Source: Kiritimatiellia bacterium
GTDB lineage: Bacteria > Verrucomicrobiota > Kiritimatiellia > RFP12 > UBA1067
Assembly (NCBI GenBank): GCA_900771305.1
Contig: CAAGNL010000014.1
Span: 1 to 14,010, forward strand
Direction of reading: 5' to 3'
DNA length: 14,010 bases
Both the position numbers and the translations under genes were made by a program. The stretch's first letter is position 1. The number at the start of each line of letters is the position of its first letter. The notes under the pieces were generated by a model. The model had not been told where the DNA came from, made no database searches, and saw nothing but the letters and a program-made list of their open reading frames with translations. Positions 1 through 7,549 of the stretch are shown here, one piece after another.

Positions 1-168
1 TCTCCCACGACCCTTGCGAAGATGTCGAAGGGCAAGGCCGTGGCGACGCCAATTCTCGAAAAGATATGCAGCACCCTCAACTGCGACATCGGCGACATCG
101 TCAGCTACGTGCCGGAACCGCCAAGTTCGCCAAAGCGCCATAAACGAGGCAAGGAGGTCGCGTCATAA
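1..168 (+). CDS. Cro/C1-type HTH transcriptional regulator, C-terminal fragment (5' end outside window)
   Basis: The reading frame is open from base 1 to a TAA at 166-168 and gives 55 residues. It begins S-P-T-T-L-A-K-M, followed by a run ending LEKICSTLNCDIGDIVSYVP. That pattern (recognition helix, then 'LxKIC..LNCDIGDI..Y.P') is the hallmark of the C-terminal half of small Cro/C1-type regulators of the HTH_26 kind, which are usually about 65-80 residues long. The rest is a short basic tail (PKRHKRGKEVA). Only the second half of the domain is in the window, so the start cannot be given. It ends 5 bases before the giant gene at 174, and the ribosome-binding site for that gene lies inside its last codons. 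It therefore probably shares a transcript with the cluster and may control it; that regulatory link is inference. Confidence 0.82.
   Translation, partial: SPTTLAKMSKGKAVATPILEKICSTLNCDIGDIVSYVPEPPSSPKRHKRGKEVAS
151..157 (+). promoter_or_regulatory. Shine-Dalgarno-like AAGGAGG upstream of the giant gene
   Basis: A perfect anti-16S match, AAGGAGG, lies within the end of the HTH gene. It is 16 bases before the ATG at 174, which is longer than the usual 5-9. I see no in-frame ATG, GTG or TTG between it and 174, and the next in-frame ATG (201) would remove residues just before the first hydrophobic segment. The site may act with unusual spacing, or re-initiation after the TAA at 166-168 may start the giant gene. 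Confidence 0.45.
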
Positions 169-173
169 TCGAT

Positions 174-3100
174 ATGATCGCCCAATATGTACACAAGGTC
201 ATGGAAGCCGCGACGCCGTGGCTTGTCGGCACGGCTGCGGGATTCTTTGTCCTGTGGCTTATCATGCTCTGCTACAAGGCTAAGCCGTTTGCAAAGGAGC
301 TAAAGTGGTTCTTCAGCCTCACGCCCTGGCACAAGTTCATCGTCGTCTGCGTATTCTGCTTCTTCACCCTCTGGGGCGGCTCGAAGGAGCGCGGCATCCT
401 CCCCTCCGGGCTGATAGACGACATTTCCTCGACCATGACCCGCGTCGTCGAGACGATCCAACTGCGGACGCTACCAGAGAACATTTCTTCAAATGCATTT
501 GCGGTCACGGATTTTGCCGTGGATTCGCAGGACAAGGCGACTGCATTTGGGGTCGGGTGGGCAAGCAATCTCTTTGAGAATGTCGATTCGCGTAACGTTG
601 ACCTTTTCATGTCCACGAATCTTGCTGTGAACGGCTGGTTCTTGCTTGGACGTTACTTGATGCCGACGGGCACTAACTCGTATGATTTCACGGTTTCTTC
701 CAACGACGTTGCTCTCGCATACCGTCCGCTTTATGTGGATTCGTTCAGCCGCATGGCTTTCTTCCGCTTCGGTCTTGATTTCGATTCTGACGGGGACGGA
801 TTGACGGATGCGTATGAGAACTTCGTGTCTTTCACCGATCCATCAAACCCCGACACAGACGGCGACTGGCTTTCTGACTCGCAGGAGCTTTCCGCCAGCA
901 TCGCCACCAATCCTCTTCTGTACGATACGGACGGAGACGGCGTGGGAGACGGCGATGAGATCGCATCAGGCTCAAATCCGCATTCTTCCGACACGGACGG
1001 CGACGGGCTGTATGATGCCGCCGAAATAGGCACGATGACCGCGCAGACCGAAGAAGGCTTCATGTGGTTCGATATTTCAGGCGGCACTCGGCTAATAACA
1101 GGCCAGACGGCGGACGGAAACAGTTGGTACATCCCATTGCCGGACGGGCATACGATAAACAATATGTGCTACACGAACGCAAAAGTCCAGGTCGACGGAA
1201 CGGTACATCTGCTATGCCCCACAAATCCTACGTCGTGGACTTCCGCTTGTACATATGGCAACCTCAGCAACTACCAGTATTCCGCCTGCCATGTAACAGT
1301 CGCGCTTTGCGGGGCTGACCTGTACGCGAAAACGAACGACTGGGGAAGCCAAATCCTGCATGGCGTCGTCCAGGAGAACGGCGAAAGCTACACGGTGGTG
1401 GAGTATCGCAACATCGGCCTTTACTCGTACCTTAATACGGATGAGACGCTGACATGCCAGATGATACTGCCGCATGACGAGACGAACACAATCTATGTCA
1501 GTTATCTCTGCGCCTCCAATACTTTCCGCGAAGTCAACCTTCTGGTCGGAGTCCAGTGCGGCGGAATGCCGTCCTTCAAGTCGGGTAATGCCTATTACAA
1601 CCTTGCCTGGCCGCTGACGACGGACTTTCCAGAGGACGGCCTGACCATCAAGTACACAATCGGAACTGGCACTAACCCGGCTATGGCGGATACAGACGGC
1701 GATGGATTCTCCGATCCAGAAGAGATTTACACATATCATACCAACCCCTTTGTCGCCGATACGGATGGCGACGGGCTGTCCGATGCGGATGAGGTTGCGG
1801 ACGGCACCGATCCGCTCTCTGCGGACACCGATGACGACGGGATGCCCGACGGCTGGGAAGTTCGATATGGCCTTGATCCATTGACGGACGATGCCGCATC
1901 CGACACCGACGGCGATGGCCTTGCCAATCTGCGCGAATATGCGCTTGGCACTTCGCCTATATCGTCCGACACCGACGGCGACGGACTTTCAGATCGCGAA
2001 GAGGTCGGTTGGTGTGAATACGCCGGCACTTTGCCGGAGTTCGATCTGTCGGGTGGCACGAACCTTCTCTTGTCCACGCAAAACTATGACAGCCAGCGGT
2101 TCGTTATTCCGCTGCCGTTCACATTCCGCTGCGCCGGATATGTGCATACGAACATGACGGTCGGCGTGAATGGCATCGTCGGGCTGATGGCGGACAGAAG
2201 CGCATCATCGAGTTTCCCCACGGGCGATGGGAATTCCGATCTTATCACCTACACGGTCAGCGGATACCACACGACGATAGCGGCCTACTGGGACGACCTG
2301 TATGCAACCGCCAATTCCGGTGCACAAATAACCATTGCCGATGTCGATACAAACGGTCTTGAGTATGCCGTAGTGCAGTATTCCGGCATACGGCTTTATT
2401 CCCAGCGGAACAATTCATCATGCAGCGCGACATTCCAGATTGTCATTCCAAATGCCGAGACTAACACGGTCTACGTCCGCTATGTCAGCATGTCCGACGG
2501 CTTCGACGGATCAGGCGCAACCATAGGCGCGCAACTCCCGAACCGCGAGCGGGCGCATCAGATTTCCTACAACACGGCTGGCGCAATCACGAACGGAATG
2601 GTGATCGCCTACCATTTCGGGACAGGTTCCGATCCTGCAATTTCGGACACGGACGGCGACGGACTTGAGGACGGAGTGGAATCGACAATAGGCACAAGCG
2701 CGCGCTATGTCGACACTGATCTTGATGGACTCGACGACGAGTGGGAACACGTCAACGGTCTTGATCCGCTTTCCGCCTCCGGCGACCAAGGAGCAGACGG
2801 CGACTTGGACGGGGACGGGCTTTCAAATCTAATTGAACAGGCACTTGGCACAAATCCCTCCAACGTCGACACGGATGGTGATGGACTTTCAGATCGAACG
2901 GAAACCGGGGGTCTTGCCGTGACAAACGGCCTGTCGTGGCTGACACTTTCAGCTGATGCGATTGACATCACCTCGCAATTTCCAGATTCTGATTCATCGC
3001 TTGTGAATTATCCCTTGAACATGCCGATCACCGTCAGTGGCGAAACCGTTACAAATGCCGTAATCGACCTGAACGGCATCGTCTATCTGCCGCGCAGAGG

Positions 3101-5309
3101 ATGTGGTGCTGATCTTTGCTCGATGAACGGTGGAAGCATGACATCTGCGATATGTACCAATGCACTTGTCCTCGTCCCTTACCTTGACGATCTTTATCTG
3201 ACTACGAATATGCCAGCATCCAAGGTCATGGTAGGCACGTCCGTGGTGGAAACGAACCCCGTTTTTGTTGTGCAGTATGAAAACTTGTGTCCATATTCCA
3301 ACAGATCGCGAACGTCCACAACAAACTCGCTGTCATTTCAGGTGGTAATCCCGATTAATGGCGAGGGTGATGTGCATTTCCTGTATCGTGACATATCCGG
3401 CGACAACATGGACGGGCGCAACGCGGCAATTGGCATACAGGCGCTCGGTGGGCTATGGGCGCATGCCTATTCATACTGGGACTCTGAGGGATTGCTGAAC
3501 AACAGGACTCGCATGCAGACCTTTGTTCGGCAAGGCGCGTTGTCGAATGGCGTTGATATAGCGTTTGATCTTGGAACCGGCACCGACCCACTGAACCCTG
3601 ACACAGACGGAGACGGTATGGATGACGGGGCAGAGTCTGATGTCGGGACAGCGCCTCTCAATCCAGACTCCGATGGCGACGGCATGAACGATGGATGGGA
3701 AAACCAGCACGATGGCTTTGATCCCACCGTGGACAATTCAACAGACACCAATCCCAACAACGATTTTGATGCCGATCCAGATGGCGACGGCCTCACAAAC
3801 GGCGAGGAGTCGGAAGCCGGCACAAATCCCGGAGAGCCGGATACGGATGGTGATGGATTAAACGATGGTGTTGAAGTGGGGCAGGGAAGCGATCCGAACG
3901 ACAGAGCGGACACGATTCCGGTCAAGTGGGTTTCGGTAACCGGCGATCTTGGTGAGGGGGTGCCAAAATCGACAGTCGAGACGATAACAATCCCAGCAGG
4001 CACCGCAGCTTATGTGGGCGTGTTTATACATAGTGCAGAATACCCTTATTGGACTGGCCAACAGTCAGAATACAATGATGCTATCTATTGGAACATAACT
4101 GCAAACGGACAACCGCCGCTTACAGGAAATATTCGTGTCAACAACGAAGAAGTGTCATGGGGAAACGCGGCGGCGGAAGGTTGGTGCGCCAATGGATTTA
4201 CGCCAGTAGCGCACAAGGGCGGAGCCATTTATCGAGCCGGAAGTTCTGATTTGAGCGTTTCCGTCACTCTACGGGCAATGAATATCCGCGATGGGGCATA
4301 TCCCAGTTCCGTTATAGCAGGGTTCTTCCCATTGAAGGTTGTCCAATCGAATATGCCTGCAGGGACGGGTGTTGCGCAGACGACAGATGCAGCAACCTCG
4401 TATGTTCGCGCGATAGTTCCGACTAACGGGGTTGCCTATATAACAGCCCATCCTGCTGCACCACAGTTGACCGCTCAATTCAAGGATCTGCCACAATGGA
4501 TAAATGTGACTTGGAGCATGGCGCTGACAACAGAAAGAGGGGACAAAAGATTTGACGGCATCGATAATCGAACGCTTCCGCAAGTAACCCGTAGTGGCTC
4601 TGAAGTGTATGACATCACTTCGGAATTGCAAAATGAAATCATTGGCGGTGCCTGTTCGCTTAATATTCAAGTGGATGGCTTGCCATCGATTACTTACCCA
4701 TTTTCGATTCGTGGGAAGAACCCACTTGATGCCATAGCAAGGGTCTACATAACCGCAAATGTCGATGCGGAATTCCAGCCGTATGCTTGGATGATTGCCA
4801 AGCATGAGAGCATGAATCCGGGGAACAGGGTGTATAATCAGTTTAATGCTGCTGGCGCGCAAAAGGAGAAACCCAATTGGGGGACACCACATGGTTGGGG
4901 TATCGCGCAGATTGACAAAGGCAGAAACGGGGACACTACGGCAGAGGTATATAATTGGCATGAAAATGTAGCGGCGATGAACGCGACGCTGATTGCCAAG
5001 CGCAGAAGGTATAATGAAATTGTTGGTTTTTATCGCGCCGCATACCAAAACGACCCTTCAACGCAGTGGATTGAACCAGACAATGTCACAACAAATGTCA
5101 ACGGGACTGTGATTTCGGGCCGTCAATGGGCAATCATGACGCTGTACAACGGAGCAGGCGGAACACATCCGTTGCCATTTGCTGGCCAAGAAGATTATAG
5201 TACGCCCATCCATTTCGATCCGGCGACAACGAACTGGGTTTTGTACACCAACAGTAGAAACTATGTCCCCGTCGTATATGGGGATGCCAACACAACGGAG
5301 GTAGAATGA
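174..5309 (+). CDS. Giant membrane-anchored/exported TSP3-repeat protein with C-terminal lysozyme-like domain
   Basis: A 1711-residue protein of unassigned function. Two hydrophobic stretches (about residues 16-34 and 53-68) flank a Lys-rich loop and look like a double anchor or late signal sequence. Residues ~95-200 are a non-repetitive beta-rich region. Then come four blocks of TSP3-type calcium loops (DxDGDGxxD..E; residues 204-284, 506-610, 825-910, 1143-1234; 17 motifs counted), alternating with three diverged beta modules (285-505, 611-824, 911-1142). The modules share an IPLP start, a V.(L/V).G core, a (W/L)DDLY-type motif in copies B and C, and a TF/SFQ(I/V)VIP strand. Residues 1235 to ~1520 are unique. 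The last ~185 residues resemble a lysozyme/transglycosylase fold: a candidate catalytic Glu1545 in WMIAKHES and GWGIAQID at 1574-1581. Known: TSP3 loops bind calcium and form stiff extracellular rods. Inferred: a surface stalk presenting a peptidoglycan-cleaving tip. The tip region looks AT-richer than the repeat region. It overlaps the next gene by 4 bases (ATGA). Architecture is well supported; enzyme activity is less certain. Confidence 0.85.
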   Translation: MIAQYVHKVMEAATPWLVGTAAGFFVLWLIMLCYKAKPFAKELKWFFSLTPWHKFIVVCVFCFFTLWGGSKERGILPSGLIDDISSTMTRVVETIQLRTLPENISSNAFAVTDFAVDSQDKATAFGVGWASNLFENVDSRNVDLFMSTNLAVNGWFLLGRYLMPTGTNSYDFTVSSNDVALAYRPLYVDSFSRMAFFRFGLDFDSDGDGLTDAYENFVSFTDPSNPDTDGDWLSDSQELSASIATNPLLYDTDGDGVGDGDEIASGSNPHSSDTDGDGLYDAAEIGTMTAQTEEGFMWFDISGGTRLITGQTADGNSWYIPLPDGHTINNMCYTNAKVQVDGTVHLLCPTNPTSWTSACTYGNLSNYQYSACHVTVALCGADLYAKTNDWGSQILHGVVQENGESYTVVEYRNIGLYSYLNTDETLTCQMILPHDETNTIYVSYLCASNTFREVNLLVGVQCGGMPSFKSGNAYYNLAWPLTTDFPEDGLTIKYTIGTGTNPAMADTDGDGFSDPEEIYTYHTNPFVADTDGDGLSDADEVADGTDPLSADTDDDGMPDGWEVRYGLDPLTDDAASDTDGDGLANLREYALGTSPISSDTDGDGLSDREEVGWCEYAGTLPEFDLSGGTNLLLSTQNYDSQRFVIPLPFTFRCAGYVHTNMTVGVNGIVGLMADRSASSSFPTGDGNSDLITYTVSGYHTTIAAYWDDLYATANSGAQITIADVDTNGLEYAVVQYSGIRLYSQRNNSSCSATFQIVIPNAETNTVYVRYVSMSDGFDGSGATIGAQLPNRERAHQISYNTAGAITNGMVIAYHFGTGSDPAISDTDGDGLEDGVESTIGTSARYVDTDLDGLDDEWEHVNGLDPLSASGDQGADGDLDGDGLSNLIEQALGTNPSNVDTDGDGLSDRTETGGLAVTNGLSWLTLSADAIDITSQFPDSDSSLVNYPLNMPITVSGETVTNAVIDLNGIVYLPRRGCGADLCSMNGGSMTSAICTNALVLVPYLDDLYLTTNMPASKVMVGTSVVETNPVFVVQYENLCPYSNRSRTSTTNSLSFQVVIPINGEGDVHFLYRDISGDNMDGRNAAIGIQALGGLWAHAYSYWDSEGLLNNRTRMQTFVRQGALSNGVDIAFDLGTGTDPLNPDTDGDGMDDGAESDVGTAPLNPDSDGDGMNDGWENQHDGFDPTVDNSTDTNPNNDFDADPDGDGLTNGEESEAGTNPGEPDTDGDGLNDGVEVGQGSDPNDRADTIPVKWVSVTGDLGEGVPKSTVETITIPAGTAAYVGVFIHSAEYPYWTGQQSEYNDAIYWNITANGQPPLTGNIRVNNEEVSWGNAAAEGWCANGFTPVAHKGGAIYRAGSSDLSVSVTLRAMNIRDGAYPSSVIAGFFPLKVVQSNMPAGTGVAQTTDAATSYVRAIVPTNGVAYITAHPAAPQLTAQFKDLPQWINVTWSMALTTERGDKRFDGIDNRTLPQVTRSGSEVYDITSELQNEIIGGACSLNIQVDGLPSITYPFSIRGKNPLDAIARVYITANVDAEFQPYAWMIAKHESMNPGNRVYNQFNAAGAQKEKPNWGTPHGWGIAQIDKGRNGDTTAEVYNWHENVAAMNATLIAKRRRYNEIVGFYRAAYQNDPSTQWIEPDNVTTNVNGTVISGRQWAIMTLYNGAGGTHPLPFAGQEDYSTPIHFDPATTNWVLYTNSRNYVPVVYGDANTTEVE
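783..3875 (+). repeat. Alternating protein-level repeat: four TSP3 blocks and three beta modules
   Basis: TSP3 blocks lie at 783-1025 (4 motifs), 1689-2003 (5), 2646-2903 (4) and 3600-3875 (4). Between them are beta modules A (1026-1688), B (2004-2645) and C (2904-3599), of 221, 214 and 232 residues. At the DNA level the blocks carry many near-copies of a GACACGGACGGCGACGG-type core, while the beta modules are recognisably related only in protein. B and C keep the acidic DDLY motif, while A has the degenerate GADLY at the same place. This is old internal duplication within one gene, not an intergenic repeat array. Confidence 0.9.
5297..5301 (+). promoter_or_regulatory. Shine-Dalgarno GGAGG for the 378-residue secreted protein
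   Basis: GGAGG lies inside the last codons of the giant gene, 4 bases before the ATG at 5306, and that ATG overlaps the giant gene's TGA in an ATGA junction. This supports the chosen start and translational coupling of the two genes. Confidence 0.6.
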
Positions 5310-6442
5310 AGAAGCATTGTTTCAGTATCATGGTGTCTTTGATGGTTGTGATTCCCACCTTCGCGCAATATGTGTGCGACAAGGAATGGGGGGGGCACAG
5401 AGAACTGTTGAAGAACAAATTCGACACTTCATATTGGAAGAATGTCTGGGAGGATGAATTGTGGTGCATTCGATGCATCTTTGTTGATATGGATGGCGAT
5501 GGGAAAGAAGAGCTTATTGCGGCCACGACATCGGACGAAGAAGACCGCACTGGCTGGGTGTGGAAAATCTACAGAAAAGAGAAAGGGTGTGGATTCAAAC
5601 AAATGATGCGTAGGCGAGATCCCACCGACATATTCTTCCTGTGTCATTGGGATTCGTTCTACAAAGTGTCATATTCGGACAGGGCGGACGCAGTTGTCGG
5701 TCTGGGCATGAACGCAAACATCAAAGAGCCTTGCGGCAATGGCGAACGACGCATAGTCAGAGCGACGCCGGATTGTAAGTTCGTTGTTGTGCCGGAAAAC
5801 AAGTTCATGTTGCGCGAAATACAGCCGGATGTTGATACCTCGTTCCGAAGGAATGATGTCGTTAGCATTGAGAGACTTTACCCTGAATGGTATTTCGGAT
5901 TTGAGTTCAGGCCGCCGCCGGACGTTCCGCACAGTCCAGTCACGCTTCGACCGCCCTACAGACAGCCCAAGGGAGACCTGCGGCGAGGAGGCGGCATGAT
6001 TGCGGCGGACGATTTTGCTGTTTTCGTGGAGGAGTATAGGAGAAAAGTCAAGATGAAAACGGGCGATAAAAGCAAAGTGTCCGTCTATGCCGTGCATCTT
6101 GACGCGGACAACGACGGTGACGCCGACTGCTACGTTTCCTCCGATGCGGAGCGGACGGACGACGGAAAGTTCAGTTGGACTCTCTTCCTGCGGGACGGCA
6201 AGAAACTTTCCCGCGCTTCCGAATCCGTATATCCGGTCGAAAGCCGCAGGGAGCTGTGCAGGTTGAATCCGCAGGTATCGGCAAGTAAGGATTCGTTTTG
6301 CCGTATCATACGCTTCGACGTCGATCCCTTGTTCATGGTTCTCGACGACATCATTGTGAAAACCGCGATCCGCGATACAATAACGGAATATGACACGCAT
6401 CGAATCGAGAAGCTCGTCTGCGTGGAACACCCGGAGAAGTGA
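5306..6442 (+). CDS. Secreted protein of unknown function with two Asp-rich calcium-type loops
   Basis: 378 residues with no family I can name. Residues 1-20 (MKK, then a hydrophobic core ending PTFA before Gln21) form a clear signal peptide, with a likely cut after Ala20. The mature part begins Y-V-C-D-K-E-W-G. Two acidic loops stand out: FVDMDGDGKEELI at about residues 60-72, which resembles FG-GAP/VCBS-type blades, and HLDADNDGDADCY at about 264-276. Each is followed by a similar stretch (W.W.IYRK after the first, W.LFLRDGK after the second), so the protein may hold two copies of one fold. The middle has a Pro/Arg-rich segment near residues 210-228. The start is fixed by the ATGA overlap with the giant gene and an adjacent GGAGG. 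Location should be periplasm, surface or outside. Its position directly after the lysozyme-like domain makes an accessory or protective partner of that protein conceivable, but this is inference. Confidence 0.8.
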   Translation: MKKHCFSIMVSLMVVIPTFAQYVCDKEWGGHRELLKNKFDTSYWKNVWEDELWCIRCIFVDMDGDGKEELIAATTSDEEDRTGWVWKIYRKEKGCGFKQMMRRRDPTDIFFLCHWDSFYKVSYSDRADAVVGLGMNANIKEPCGNGERRIVRATPDCKFVVVPENKFMLREIQPDVDTSFRRNDVVSIERLYPEWYFGFEFRPPPDVPHSPVTLRPPYRQPKGDLRRGGGMIAADDFAVFVEEYRRKVKMKTGDKSKVSVYAVHLDADNDGDADCYVSSDAERTDDGKFSWTLFLRDGKKLSRASESVYPVESRRELCRLNPQVSASKDSFCRIIRFDVDPLFMVLDDIIVKTAIRDTITEYDTHRIEKLVCVEHPEK

Positions 6443-6443
6443 T

Positions 6444-6547
6444 ATGTATTTCGGAAACGGAGTAAAAGCAATGCGAATGAAGGATGTTGCCCTTGCGATT
6501 AATGCAAGCCAGAAGGCTCTTCCTGGACAGAACTTGAGGCGAGCCGC
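6444..6547 (+). other. Short ORF start / possible 5' remnant in a different frame from the downstream peptidase-like gene
   Basis: One base after the TGA at 6440-6442 there is an ATG at 6444, with GGAGAAG at 6433-6439 in front of it. It opens MYFGNGVKAMRMKDVALAIN and stays open to a TGA at 6642-6644. After roughly base 6520 its translation becomes an Arg-rich string typical of a wrong frame. The plausible protein from there continues in the frame of the next gene (6548-7549), which is open only from 6503. The two frames differ by one base (a -1 step). This stretch may be the true 5' end of that gene separated by a frameshift, the scar of a deletion, or a short leader peptide. The sequence alone does not decide between them. 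Confidence 0.4.
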
Positions 6548-7549
6548 GTGGTGCTTGACGACGAAAATCTGCGCATCAAGGTGGAGATTGCGCCGCAGAT
6601 ATCCTCGCTCGCCAAGTGCCGACAGGCGTTTGGCAGTTCCCTGACCGTCAAGACATCCGGTACCTGTCCAGCTGGAGCTTCTGTTCCGATTCCAGATGAC
6701 GCTGCGATTGTCAACCTGTCTGGCAAGAGCGAAATTCGCATAACGAAGACCAGGCAGCAGCTGATTTCACTCGGATTGCTGCCTTCAAAGAATGACGATG
6801 GGGTGAACGAGATGGCTTGGCTGGACATGGCAAATCTTTCGGGATCGTCAGGACAGAATCTTTCAGATAGTCTTGCTTTTGCAACGCTTGGTTATGCGGA
6901 TCGCGGACGGGCATGTAATGATTCGACACAGACTCTTGAATCAAATCCACCAAATTCCATTCCATCAGAATCGTATTTCAAAGCGGCTGGCCGAGAAACC
7001 ATTAGCGTGTCTTATGATAGTCAGAACTCAGAAAAGAAGCAGATAATGAATCAATCAGACTGGTTTTATTTTTCTGGGCATGGCAATCACGCGACGGGGA
7101 CTATTCAGGGCGGTTTTACACCTTCAATGGCATCGCAATATTGGAATCGAGATTTGGATTGTGCCATTATCGCAGGATGTGCGGTCTTGGATGTGCGAAA
7201 TTATCGATTCAATTCGCTAGGATTGCTGTACAGATGGAAACATAAAGATTGGAAAGGTGCGTATCCAGGAGAAATATGGGAGGGAACAGGGGTTAAGTAT
7301 CTTTTGGGCTATGCTTTAAAAGCGCCATTGGATACGGATGGAGGTAGCGCAATTGCTTCTGCATTTGTTGCCAACATAAAAAGTGGCAAAGATATAATTA
7401 CGTCTTGGCGCGACGCAAACGATACGGCCAAAGGTCGAAATGCGTGCGTAATCGATTGTTCAAAAACGCCACGTCAGTTTTGGTTTTGGGATGAATCATC
7501 TGGCAGCCCAATTTGGACAAAAAAAGAGAAAGGAACCACGTCATGGTAA
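6548..7549 (+). CDS. Clan-CD (caspase/gingipain-like) cysteine peptidase-like protein, probably N-terminally truncated
   Basis: 333 residues if GTG 6548 is used. A weak GAGG sits 8 bases upstream; the frame is open back to 6503, and the residues before the GTG (WTELEASR) look like real protein. The second half holds two motifs of the caspase/gingipain fold: a strand ending SDWFYFSGHGNH with candidate His178, and a strand DCAIIAGCAVLD with candidate Cys211. The His-Cys spacing of 33 equals that I recall for gingipains (RgpB His211/Cys244). A later segment, PGEIWEGTGVKYLLGY, is reminiscent of the DUF6345 group as I recall it. There is no signal peptide, unlike both neighbours, and upstream residues are in another frame (6444-6547), so the gene may be a broken or displaced C-terminal piece of a larger exported protein. 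Its stop overlaps the next gene's ATG by 7 bases. Fold assignment is likely; activity and intactness are uncertain. Confidence 0.68.
   Translation: MVLDDENLRIKVEIAPQISSLAKCRQAFGSSLTVKTSGTCPAGASVPIPDDAAIVNLSGKSEIRITKTRQQLISLGLLPSKNDDGVNEMAWLDMANLSGSSGQNLSDSLAFATLGYADRGRACNDSTQTLESNPPNSIPSESYFKAAGRETISVSYDSQNSEKKQIMNQSDWFYFSGHGNHATGTIQGGFTPSMASQYWNRDLDCAIIAGCAVLDVRNYRFNSLGLLYRWKHKDWKGAYPGEIWEGTGVKYLLGYALKAPLDTDGGSAIASAFVANIKSGKDIITSWRDANDTAKGRNACVIDCSKTPRQFWFWDESSGSPIWTKKEKGTTSW

Noticed and set aside
731..2971. Minus-strand open frames rich in Ser-Pro (SPSPSVS repeats), also at 3467-4003
   Set aside because: They are the reverse complement of the Asp-Gly TSP3 codons. They appear exactly under each TSP3 block, have no ribosome-binding site, and oppose a long well-supported gene.
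783..3875. CRISPR array or DNA minisatellite
   Set aside because: The repeated GACACGGACGG-type units are in one reading frame, irregularly spaced and variable, and encode calcium loops. There are no conserved repeat-spacer units.
4269..5048. 259-residue minus-strand open frame
   Set aside because: Lies wholly inside the giant gene's C-terminal region, where the plus frame has recognisable domain motifs. Its translation shows no domain and has many Cys/His/Arg typical of a shadow frame.
5669..6430. 253-residue minus-strand open frame
   Set aside because: Covers the plus-strand secreted gene that has a signal peptide, ribosome-binding site and coupled start. The minus translation has none of these.
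6500..6530. Programmed -1 frameshift site
   Set aside because: No convincing X-XXY-YYZ heptamer or following stem is visible, so truncation or mutation is the simpler reading.
7513..7542. Upstream TTG start for the 165-residue secreted protein
   Set aside because: It would put a charged DKKRERNH stretch before the signal peptide. ATG 7543 gives a standard signal peptide and a better-placed ribosome-binding site.
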